Origin: JBFLYE01 sp040756715 [NCBI: bacterium]
Lineage (GTDB): Bacteria; UBA9089; UBA9088
Direction: 5' to 3'
DNA: 9,997 nucleotides
Assembly (NCBI GenBank): GCA_040756715.1
Contig: JBFLYE010000210.1
Location: 1-9,997, forward strand
Part shown: positions 1 to 5,400 of the stretch, piece by piece
How the letters are laid out: every line of letters begins with the position of its first letter
How positions within the stretch are numbered: position 1 is the first letter of the stretch
Made by a program: the position numbers and the translations under genes
Notes under the pieces: generated by a model
Databases searched by the model: none
Told to the model about the DNA's origin: nothing
What the model saw: only the letters and a program-made list of their open reading frames with translations

Positions 1-9
1 CCCCTTTTA

Positions 10-40
10 ATTCAAAATTCAACATTCAAAATTCATAATT
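10..40. repeat. degenerate AT-rich heptamer repeat
   Basis: Four and a half units of a seven-base repeat (consensus ATTCAAA on the plus strand, with variants ATTCAAC and ATTCATA) lie downstream of the btuD stop. The rest of positions 1-115 is AT-rich and I see no gene or convincing terminator in it. The unit differs by one base from the heptamer found inside cobT (6066-6086), so both may belong to one repeat family of this genome. The function is unknown. Confidence 0.6.
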
Positions 41-115
41 TTATAAAGTTTTCCTTAAGATTATCTAAACACATACATTTTGTAAAGCGTTATGTAACTA
101 TAGATACACCATCTT

Positions 116-883
116 TTACTTTGGCACCAGGAATACATAAGGCTTGTGGGTTATGGGATTTTCTCTTACTACAACTATTGTTTTATAGACATCCTCTATG
201 TTTTTTTGGGTTATTACATCATTAGGGTCTCCAATCTTATAGGTCTCTCCATCTTTAAGCAAAAGGAGCCTGTCGCAATATTCAGATGCCAAATTAAGGT
301 CGTGTAAGACAATGAGCACTGTAAGGGAAAGCTCTTTGTTTAATCTTCTTATAAGCTCTAATATCTCTACCTGATGTGTTATGTCAAGGTGAGTGGTTGG
401 TTCATCCAAGAGAAGGAGCTTTGGTTCCTGGCATAAAGCACGGCTTATAAAGGCAAGTTGACGCTCTCCTCCACTTATTTTACTTAAGTATTTCTTTTTA
501 AAACTTATTATCCCGGTTATCTCCATTGCCTCTCTTACCTTCTCTATATCATTCTTTGTTGTAAAGAGAAATCTTTGGTGGGGAATCCTTCCTAGGAGAA
601 CAAGCTCATCTACCCTCATATCAAAGGCAATCTCTTCAACCTGGGAAACCACCCCGACTAGCCTTGCAAATTCTTTAAACCCTATTTTTTTAATCTCCAT
701 TCCATTGAATAATACCCTGCCCTTCTTTATAGGAATTGCCTTGCTTATTGCCCTTAAGAGGGTTGTTTTTCCACTTCCATTTGGCCCAATTATGCCAAAT
801 ATTTCCTCCTTTTTTACCTCAAAGCTTATATCTTTAAGGGAAAATCCATCATAGCCACAAAAAATACCTTCTACCTTTACCAT
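116..883 (-). CDS. btuD: cobalamin ABC transporter ATP-binding protein (BtuD/FecE-type)
   Basis: This cytoplasmic ATPase powers corrinoid import through the BtuC channel. The 255-residue protein has all ABC motifs: Walker A GPNGSGKTT at about residues 33-41, the Q-loop glutamine near 81, the signature SGGER at about 137-141, Walker B LLLLDE at about 156-161, the D-loop near 165-167 and the switch histidine in VLHDLN near 194. Length and motifs match the FecE/BtuD family that serves B12, haem and ferric siderophores. The B12 assignment comes from context: it is the last gene of a btuF-btuC-btuD operon behind a cobalamin riboswitch. Its ATG overlaps the btuC stop by 7 bp, so translation is probably coupled. 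There is only a weak purine-rich ribosome site. Sequence alone cannot exclude a haem or siderophore substrate. Confidence 0.9.
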   Translation of the reverse strand: MVKVEGIFCGYDGFSLKDISFEVKKEEIFGIIGPNGSGKTTLLRAISKAIPIKKGRVLFNGMEIKKIGFKEFARLVGVVSQVEEIAFDMRVDELVLLGRIPHQRFLFTTKNDIEKVREAMEITGIISFKKKYLSKISGGERQLAFISRALCQEPKLLLLDEPTTHLDITHQVEILELIRRLNKELSLTVLIVLHDLNLASEYCDRLLLLKDGETYKIGDPNDVITQKNIEDVYKTIVVVRENPITHKPYVFLVPK

Positions 884-1854
884 TTCTTTCTTATTAAAAA
901 ATAGCTAAATACCAAACCTCCAATGATGCCTGTAATTACACCAACGGGAAGCTGGTAGGGTAAAATTATTGTCCTGGCTATGGTATCACAAAGGATGAGA
1001 AACCCTCCACCTAAAAGCCAGGAGGCAGGAAGGAGAAATCTATAATCCCATCCTATAAAAACACGGGCTAGATGAGGGATAACCAGGCCAACAAACCCAA
1101 TGATTCCAGAAAGAGAGACACAAGAGCCTACCAGGAAGGATGAGATAAAAAAAAGGGCTTTTTTTGTTTTCTCACAATCTATCCCTAGATGCAATGCGGC
1201 TTCCTCGCCAAGCAAAAAGGCATTAAGGGATAGAGAAAATGGCAAAGAGAGAAAAAGACCTAAAATAGAGAAAAAAAGCATTGTTTTTATAAGCCCTAAA
1301 TTTGGCTCCTCTAATGAGCCCATTATCCAAAAGATAATGCCATGGAGGTCTTCCTGCCTTGCTAATGCCATAATCAGCATAATCAAGCCTCCTGAAATAA
1401 AGCTTATCATTACACCAAGCAGCAAAAGGAAGGGAAGGCTGATTATCCTATTTCTTGCCGATAAAAAATAAAGGATAAAAATAACAAGGGATGCACCAAG
1501 AAATCCGCCTAAGGAAAGGGGGAGGCACAAGCCAAAGAGAATGCTTAAGGTAGTTGCCAAGCAAGCACCACCTGATATGCCTAATGTATATGGCTCAACC
1601 AGGGGATTGCGAAATAGCCCCTGAAGGATTGCCCCTGATAAGGCGAGGGATGAGCCACAGGCAAAGCCTAAGATAATCCTGGGAAGCCTTAGGTCAAAGA
1701 GGATAGTATGCTCGGTTGTTTTCTTGCCTTCAAGGATTACCTGAATAATGCGTTTTAAAGAGATTGGATATGAACCAATGCATAGGGAGAGAAGGCTTAT
1801 AAAAAGAATTGCTATTCCTCCTATAAATATCAATACAAGGAATTTCTTAATCAA
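877..1854 (-). CDS. btuC: cobalamin ABC transporter permease (BtuC/FecCD family)
   Basis: This inner-membrane permease is the translocation channel for corrinoids delivered by BtuF. The 325-residue protein is very hydrophobic, with many membrane segments as expected for FecCD proteins. It carries the family hallmarks LRLPRIILGFACGSSLALSG (about residues 55-74), GLFRNPLVEPYTLGISGGA just after it, and GIIGFVGLVIPHLAR near residue 250, a region known to contact the ATPase. The assigned start is TTG at 1854, which overlaps the btuF stop by 8 bp. No ATG or strong ribosome site is visible at that point, so initiation probably relies on coupling with btuF translation. Its stop overlaps the btuD start. 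The family assignment is firm; the B12 substrate is inferred from the riboswitch and neighbours. Confidence 0.9.
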   Translation of the reverse strand: MIKKFLVLIFIGGIAILFISLLSLCIGSYPISLKRIIQVILEGKKTTEHTILFDLRLPRIILGFACGSSLALSGAILQGLFRNPLVEPYTLGISGGACLATTLSILFGLCLPLSLGGFLGASLVIFILYFLSARNRIISLPFLLLLGVMISFISGGLIMLIMALARQEDLHGIIFWIMGSLEEPNLGLIKTMLFFSILGLFLSLPFSLSLNAFLLGEEAALHLGIDCEKTKKALFFISSFLVGSCVSLSGIIGFVGLVIPHLARVFIGWDYRFLLPASWLLGGGFLILCDTIARTIILPYQLPVGVITGIIGGLVFSYFLIRKKW

Positions 1855-2629
1855 TTTCTGGATGTAAAAGCTTTGCTATTTTTTTTAAGGTCTTTGGAAA
1901 GCTTGCCGGAGTTGGACTTCCCAGCGAATGGGCATTAACAATATATATTCTTTTCTTTCCCAATTTTTCCCAATTTCTCTTTTCTTCTTTTCCAAGGATT
2001 CCCATCTCCATAATAATAATGACATCGGGATTATCCTTAATAATCTCCTCCTTGCTATAGGGAGAACTTTCATCTGGACCAATGTTTATCCCACCTCCTA
2101 ATTCAATAAAGTCATTAATCATTGTATCTTTTCCAGAAACCCACAATGGCTCTGCTCCAATTTGAACAATCACACGGGGTTTTACCCTCCCTTTTGTTTT
2201 CTTCTTAACCTCCCCTACCCTCTTCTTTGAAACCTTTACAACCCTTTCTGCCTCCTTCTCTTTTCCTAAAAGCCTACCCAATTCCATAAATTGCTCACAA
2301 AGGCTTAAGAAATTCTTTGGATAGGGAAGCAAAACAACATTTATTCCCAGGCTTTTAAGCTTTTCAAGAGAATCCTTTTTGGTTAATGGTGTAGCCAATA
2401 CCAAATCTGGCTTAAGCCCTACAATCTTTTCCACATCAATACCTACTACGTTTCCAATCCTCTCTTTATTTTTTGCCTTGCAATATGTAGTGCAGGCGAT
2501 AAGGCAATCCTCAGCCTTTAAGAGATAAAGGCTTTCGGTTAGATATGGGCCTAAGGAAATTATCCTCTTTGGCTGCCCAAAGCAAATGCTACATCCTATC
2601 ACTAGGAATCCTAATAAAATTTTTTTCAT
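1847..2629 (-). CDS. btuF: periplasmic cobalamin-binding protein (BtuF-type)
   Basis: This is the extracytoplasmic solute-binding component that hands corrinoids to BtuCD. The 260-residue protein has a short N-terminal signal (MKKILLGFLVIGCSICFG), then RIISLGPYLTESLYLL, the typical opening of class III binding proteins (BtuF/FhuD type), followed by IVGLKPDLVLATP and, in the second lobe, IIKDNPDVIIIMEMG. The signal contains VIGC, which resembles a lipobox, but only 12 residues precede the cysteine, so lipidation is uncertain. The ATG at 2629 has an AGGAGG ribosome site a few bases upstream. The gene lies directly behind a cobalamin riboswitch with a terminator. Its first 15 codons are identical in protein to those of btuB at 9042, within a duplicated cassette. 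Confidence 0.88.
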   Translation of the reverse strand: MKKILLGFLVIGCSICFGQPKRIISLGPYLTESLYLLKAEDCLIACTTYCKAKNKERIGNVVGIDVEKIVGLKPDLVLATPLTKKDSLEKLKSLGINVVLLPYPKNFLSLCEQFMELGRLLGKEKEAERVVKVSKKRVGEVKKKTKGRVKPRVIVQIGAEPLWVSGKDTMINDFIELGGGINIGPDESSPYSKEEIIKDNPDVIIIMEMGILGKEEKRNWEKLGKKRIYIVNAHSLGSPTPASFPKTLKKIAKLLHPEID

Positions 2630-2648
2630 TTTTTCCTCCTTTTACAAC

Positions 2649-2675
2649 AAAAAACCCAACCTTCAAAGATTGGGT
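2649..2675 (-). terminator. riboswitch-associated intrinsic terminator upstream of btuF
   Basis: On the minus strand ACCCAA (2675-2670) pairs with TTGGGT (2659-2654), with a further partly paired inner part, and is followed at once by a run of T. It lies between the aptamer and the btuF ribosome site, the usual place for a transcriptional expression platform. GAAGGT in the hairpin (2664-2659) could instead pair with ACCTTC just upstream (2704-2699), giving a plausible antiterminator. Confidence 0.8.
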
Positions 2676-2805
2676 ATTTGTCTTTTTTCCCTTTCTTGGA
2701 AGGTACTTACCAAAATAAGCAATCGACCGGGCTCTTTTTTTAAAAAATTACCGTTGCCAGACAGCACTCTGAATCTCACAGAGATTTCCTTTGCTTATCA
2801 GGTTT
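2676..2805 (-). promoter_or_regulatory. cobalamin riboswitch aptamer controlling btuFCD
   Basis: The minus-strand RNA fits the cobalamin riboswitch pattern: GGAAATCTCTGTGAGATTC, then GCTGTCTGGCAACGGTAA (compare the family core of CGGTCCCGC, a short spacer, then ACTGTAA), then AGCCCGGTCGATTGCTTA in the place of the B12 box. TAAGCAA (2797-2791) pairs perfectly with TTGCTTA (2722-2716) as a closing helix, which explains why the 3' half of the B12 box deviates from consensus. A terminator follows. In this class ligand binding normally lowers expression, so btuFCD should be repressed when B12 is plentiful. Identification is by motif and context, without a covariance search. Confidence 0.85.
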
Positions 2806-2818
2806 ATCTCTTTATTAT

Positions 2819-2845
2819 TTATGGTGGTTCATCACAACAACCCAT
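2819..2845 (-). CDS. micro-ORF 1 upstream of riboswitch 1 (MGCCDEPP)
   Basis: An eight-codon reading frame starts at ATG 2845 behind AGGAGGTGAT, a full-length match to the anti-Shine-Dalgarno sequence, spaced four bases from the start. It begins 23 bases after the stop of the coiled-coil gene and ends a few bases before the riboswitch. A related micro-ORF sits in the same place before riboswitch 2, sharing the Met-x-Cys-Cys-Asp-Glu start but with one extra in-frame codon and a synonymous GAT/GAC change. That pattern suggests translation is real. It could be a tiny protein, a leader peptide, or only a ribosome-landing site. Confidence 0.45.
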   Translation of the reverse strand: MGCCDEPP

Positions 2846-2868
2846 ATTCATCACCTCCTAATACAAAT

Positions 2869-3276
2869 TTATGTCACAACAGGCTTTAATCCCTCAATTG
2901 CTTCTTTTAAGTCAAAAATTTCTTTCTCAAGGTATTCTTCCCTTTTTGTTATCTCCTTATAATGTTTCATACTCATAGGCCTTTCTTGTTTTGCAAGCCA
3001 TAGAACAGAGCCAACCATTATACCAATAAGGCCAATGATGCTTGAAAGTAAAATATAAAGCCAATGGAACAGCTTATCTATTCCTTCAAACCTTTTATCT
3101 ATTGCTTCAAACCTTTGATCTTGTGCTTCAAATTTAAGATTCATCTCCTTCCTTAATGCACCTACCTCCCTTTGCACCTCCTCCCTTACAATCTTTCTTA
3201 TCTTGTCAATATCATTCTTTGAAAGCTCGGAAAATAGAGGAAGGGAAAAGAGAAGAAAAATTAAACACTTTTTCAT
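2869..3276 (-). CDS. small coiled-coil protein with one membrane segment (copy 1)
   Basis: I do not recognise a named family. The 135-residue protein has a hydrophobic N-terminus (residues 1-16, possible signal or anchor), a charged helical stretch with clear seven-residue repeats (KFEAQDQ, RFEAIDK, RFEGIDK at about 49-69), one strong membrane segment (about 72-94), then a charged helix (about 105-130) ending KPVVT. This suggests a membrane-anchored coiled-coil oligomer. A second copy, about 97% identical in DNA over the visible 230 bases, lies at 9768 to the window end. There is no ribosome site before the ATG; a promoter-like pair at 3285-3314 would start the transcript almost at the ATG. 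No terminator follows, so transcription may run on into micro-ORF 1 and the riboswitch. A link to B12 uptake is suggested only by position. Confidence 0.75.
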   Translation of the reverse strand: MKKCLIFLLFSLPLFSELSKNDIDKIRKIVREEVQREVGALRKEMNLKFEAQDQRFEAIDKRFEGIDKLFHWLYILLSSIIGLIGIMVGSVLWLAKQERPMSMKHYKEITKREEYLEKEIFDLKEAIEGLKPVVT

Positions 3277-3284
3277 AATCTAAA

Positions 3285-3314
3285 ATAATACAAAATCCCT
3301 TTATGACCTGTCCA
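3285..3314 (-). promoter_or_regulatory. candidate sigma-70-like promoter, possibly leaderless
   Basis: On the minus strand TGGACA (3314-3309) and TATTAT (3290-3285) each match the standard -35 and -10 hexamers in five of six bases, with an 18-base spacer. Only eight bases separate the -10 box from the ATG of the coiled-coil gene, so transcription would begin at or within a base or two of the start codon. No ribosome site is visible there, which is consistent. Confidence 0.45.
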
Positions 3315-3404
3315 CCATTTTTTGCTCTTTAGTTTTAGAACCGTTTATCATCCCCTTTTCTCCAAAAATACTACCGGGCAATTAAAATGCCCCTAATACC
3401 TTTT

Positions 3405-4055
3405 TCATTTTAATTTTAGCTCCAAAAGAAGGCGTTTATCCTCCAATGCCTTCTTTCCCTTAATAAACTCAATAGGGTTTTTAAAAATAGGTCCATCATA
3501 GACAAAACTATGGAATTCTCCATTTTCTCCACAGAGGTCAATCGGTAAAGCTTTTAGGTCATTGATAAGCCCTTGGTCAATCTCTCTCCCTAACCATTCC
3601 TTCCCTAGAAAATTGGAATTACAGGCAACAATAATTGCTTTAAACCCAACTCTAATGAACTCAAGCATCAATTCCTCCCTTTCCTTCTTCCATAATGGCA
3701 GGATTGGCTTTATGCCCCCTTCTTTACAAACCCTTTCTACCCAATCCCTGTGTCCTGCTATATCAATATCTCCAAAGATACCTGCGGTAATGCCATATCC
3801 TTTGAGATCCAGAAGGGCCATCTTGAACTCCTCTTCATAGGTCTCCCATAGGGTCTTCCTTTGAAGGATAGGAATCCCTATTGCTTCTGCTTGAGCTTTT
3901 AGCAGATCAGAAGGTATGCCGTGAGAACGGGAGAACCCACCATCCTCTGATACCATATTCAAAAGATAGGCAACCTCAATACCTGAATTTTGCCTTGCCC
4001 TATAACAGGAAAGCGTGCTTTCCTTTCCACCACTCCAGGAGACGAATGCCCTCAT
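3405..4055 (-). CDS. DUF71/Dph6-like ATP pyrophosphatase, putative B12-salvage type
   Basis: This is an adenine-nucleotide alpha-hydrolase family enzyme (COG2102), related to the diphthine-ammonia ligase of archaea and eukaryotes. It has the PP-loop SGGKES near the N-terminus, then HGIP, GDIDIAGHRDWVERVC, LPLWKKEREEL, and GENGEFHSFVYDGPIF near the C-terminus. A frame extending to 4115 exists, but MRAFVSWSGGKES at 4055 fits the family start, and its ATG overlaps the TGA of the upstream zinc-ribbon remnant (ATGA). From 4055 the protein has 216 residues. Bacteria do not make diphthamide; published comparative genomics of this family proposed a bacterial subgroup working in B12 salvage. Its position between cobS and btuFCD agrees with that. 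The exact reaction is unknown, perhaps ATP-dependent amidation of a corrinoid side chain. Confidence 0.8.
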   Translation of the reverse strand: MRAFVSWSGGKESTLSCYRARQNSGIEVAYLLNMVSEDGGFSRSHGIPSDLLKAQAEAIGIPILQRKTLWETYEEEFKMALLDLKGYGITAGIFGDIDIAGHRDWVERVCKEGGIKPILPLWKKEREELMLEFIRVGFKAIIVACNSNFLGKEWLGREIDQGLINDLKALPIDLCGENGEFHSFVYDGPIFKNPIEFIKGKKALEDKRLLLELKLK

Positions 4056-4228
4056 TTTATCACATACCCACAGACCTTGCAGTGGAGGGCATTGAGATTT
4101 ATCCCTGCCCCACAATTAGGACATCCCTTCTCTCCTTCTCTAGGTTGAGGAATATCTCCAATTACCTCCTGGTATATCTTGTAATAATAAAAATGGGCTT
4201 TGTTCATAAACCTGAGTGGCCAATACCT
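4052..4228 (-). pseudogene. C-terminal remnant with zinc ribbon, parent unidentified
   Basis: In the frame one base off the asparagine-synthase-like fragment, an open stretch reads PLRFMNKAHFYYYKIYQEV, then IGDIPQPREGEK, then CPNCGAGINLNALHCKVCG and a TGA at 4052. CxxC-x10-CxxC is a clear zinc ribbon and the segment looks like the tail of a larger enzyme; a radical-SAM-type protein is my guess, not a recognised match. In-frame stops lie directly upstream (4229-4234), so the body of the gene is missing. An internal ATG at 4207 could give a 51-residue protein, but I see no good ribosome site for it. Its stop overlaps the start of the DUF71 gene by ATGA, a natural-looking junction, which suggests that only the 5' part was deleted. 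Confidence 0.5.
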
Positions 4229-4490
4229 TTATTACTTCAGGGATAGCCTCTATGGCTTCATCAATATCTACAGATTTCTGATGGGCTTCTATATTGAGAA
4301 GCCTCACCACAGAGGCAGCATATCTTTTATCTTCTCCATAATCTGCAAGTCTTACTGTGATTGCCTTAAGATTAGGGGAAATACTGGCTAAGATAGCTGA
4401 GTCCAGGCCACCAGAAAGGAGGAGGCCAGAAGCCCTATTCCTCAGGACAGCTTTCATTAACCTCCTCTTAAGCTCAGAAGCTACTTTCAT
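4140..4490 (-). pseudogene. truncated asparagine-synthase-like PP-loop protein
   Basis: The open frame (116 codons) starts MKVASELKRRLMKAVLRNRA and carries the ATP-pyrophosphatase loop SGGLDSAILASI, followed by a typical second strand (KAITVRLADYGEDKRYAASVV) and the helix AIEAIPEVIKVLAT. In this family that helix should lead into the aspartate/arginine-containing substrate region; instead resemblance ends near 4215-4225, and the remaining codons overlap the zinc-ribbon fragment in another frame. The intact domain would be more than twice as long. The ATG overlaps the stop of the cobD remnant (ATGA), so that junction seems ancestral. A truncated product could still be made, but the active site would be incomplete. 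Confidence 0.65.
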
Positions 4491-4597
4491 AACACCTCAG
4501 CCAAGGCAGCAAGAAGTTTTTGATTCTCCTGGTGCGAACGCACAGCCACCCTGATATATCTATCAGAAAGACCCCTGAAATTGCTTAACAACCGATA
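4487..4597 (-). pseudogene. cobD: C-terminal remnant of threonine-phosphate decarboxylase (CobD aminotransferase)
   Basis: Only the last 36 codons survive: SNFRGLSDRYIRVAVR, then SHQENQKLLAALAEVL and TGA at 4487. SNFRGL and RIAVR-type motifs, including the arginine that grips the substrate carboxylate or phosphate, are typical of the end of the PLP enzyme that makes (R)-1-amino-2-propanol phosphate in cobamide assembly; histidinol-phosphate aminotransferase has a similar tail. The B12 neighbours favour CobD. The catalytic lysine and everything before it are missing, and the frame is closed just upstream. It abuts a cbiB fragment in a different frame. Its stop overlaps the asparagine-synthase-like start. 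Confidence 0.72.
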
Positions 4598-4691
4598 TCA
4601 GAAATCCTGCAATCTTAGCTGGGATAAGGTTTGCTAAATCATCTAACTTGGCAGAAAACCAGCCAAAATGGAGGTATCTTTCATCTTTTAG
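4596..4691 (-). pseudogene. cbiB: internal remnant of adenosylcobinamide-phosphate synthase (CbiB)
   Basis: About 32 codons read LKDERYLHFGWFSAKLDD, then LANLIPAKIAGFLI. This matches the strongly conserved CbiB stretch with FGW, ARLDD and N-IPAR-type motifs. The frame is plus one relative to cobS and overlaps the last codons of cobS. Neither the start nor the rest of the gene is present; the frame runs on to a TGA at 4563 after resemblance has stopped. It joins the cobD tail almost exactly where the match ends. CbiB attaches aminopropanol to cobyric acid, so it and cobD are functional partners, and both have been lost here by deletion. Confidence 0.72.
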
Positions 4692-5400
4692 ATAAAGGAA
4701 CAATAGATAAAAGTGTTGCAACCTCAATCACCTCAGATAGGGCACCCAAGGTATCTCCTGTAAAACCACCTACTCTCTTTTTGAGATAGAGGCTGAATAA
4801 CCAGGTTATCCCTGATGTTGTTGCCAAGAGGTAGAAGAAACTCAGGCCAAATAAGGAAAACCCTATTCCCATCATTATCAGGGTTGCCCAAAGGAATTCC
4901 CTTCTTTTTACTTGGCCAACAAATAGTCTTCCCAAGCCAGAAGACTTGGGATAGGAAGATGTTGCTGCTCCTGCCACCATAGCCCATCGCCCCATAGTTG
5001 GGGCAATGAGCAGGCCAGAACTTGTATTTGCTGAAAGAGCAAAGGTCTTTATCAAAAGCAGACAGACCACTGCCACCACTCCTTTGCAGCCTACAGCAGA
5101 CTCCTCTATTATCCTAAAGATTTCCTCTTTGCTTCTCCCTCCTGCTAAGCCATCTATGGTATCGCAGAAGCCATCTAAATGTAGGCAGCCAGTGATGGCT
5201 ACCCAGGCTGCTATCACCAAAACAGAGACAAGGTCAGGAGGAAAAAGTTGAAGGCTGAAGAATCTCACTCCCACCAAGAATCCACCGATTAATAAACCAA
5301 CCAAAGGGAAGAAGACCATTGATCTGGCTAGATCCTCTGTTTGATAGGTCTTAACAGGGATGATGGTTAGAAGCCCTATGGTTGTGAGGAATTGCCTCAT
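4681..5400 (-). CDS. cobS: adenosylcobinamide-GDP ribazoletransferase (CobS)
   Basis: This integral membrane enzyme performs the last joining step, combining adenosylcobinamide-GDP with alpha-ribazole or its phosphate. The 239-residue protein has several hydrophobic segments and the conserved acidic motif LHLDGFCDTIDGLAGG (about 73-88; D76, D80 and D83 probably bind metal), followed by EESAVGCKGVVAV, and FTGDTLGALSEVIEV near the C-terminus. Length is normal for the family. Its ATG overlaps the cobT stop (ATGA), implying coupled translation. The last few codons overlap the cbiB remnant in another frame, so the extreme C-terminus may have been reset by the deletion, but the conserved parts are intact. 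Confidence 0.93.
   Translation of the reverse strand: MRQFLTTIGLLTIIPVKTYQTEDLARSMVFFPLVGLLIGGFLVGVRFFSLQLFPPDLVSVLVIAAWVAITGCLHLDGFCDTIDGLAGGRSKEEIFRIIEESAVGCKGVVAVVCLLLIKTFALSANTSSGLLIAPTMGRWAMVAGAATSSYPKSSGLGRLFVGQVKRREFLWATLIMMGIGFSLFGLSFFYLLATTSGITWLFSLYLKKRVGGFTGDTLGALSEVIEVATLLSIVPLSKR

Larger units (their letters stand above)
2584..2805. repeat. duplicated control cassette, copy 1 (riboswitch to signal-peptide codons of btuF)
   Basis: This block is nearly identical to 8997-9220 in the same orientation. Going along the plus strand it covers codons for the first 15 residues of btuF, the ribosome site, the terminator hairpin and the whole riboswitch aptamer. By eye the differences are one substitution (2645 C versus 9058 A), a three-base length difference in a T/C tract, one base in a T run, and an indel at the outer edge. 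The match stops abruptly inside the btuF coding region. Confidence 0.95.

Noticed and set aside
1100-1471. Plus-strand open frame of 123 codons opposite btuC
   Set aside because: It is a shadow of the btuC membrane protein: low-complexity, basic, no ribosome site and no family resemblance.
2587-2629. BtuF and BtuB as lipoproteins from the VIGC sequence in their signals
   Set aside because: Only 12 residues precede the cysteine, and a TonB-dependent barrel is not expected to be lipidated; a short ordinary signal peptide is as likely.
2586-2861. Plus-strand open frame across riboswitch 1 (a similar one occurs at 9091-9288)
   Set aside because: It is the antisense of the riboswitch and terminator; the two copies look alike only because the RNA element is duplicated.
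3370-3404. Possible terminator hairpin after the DUF71 gene (GGGCA, loop, TGCCC)
   Set aside because: The stem is only five base pairs and the T run is about a dozen bases away from it, so it is too weak to call.
4056-4115. Upstream extension of the DUF71 protein (MWGRDKSQCPPLQGLWVCDK)
   Set aside because: These residues come from another frame of the zinc-ribbon remnant; the family start and ATGA overlap favour the ATG at 4055.
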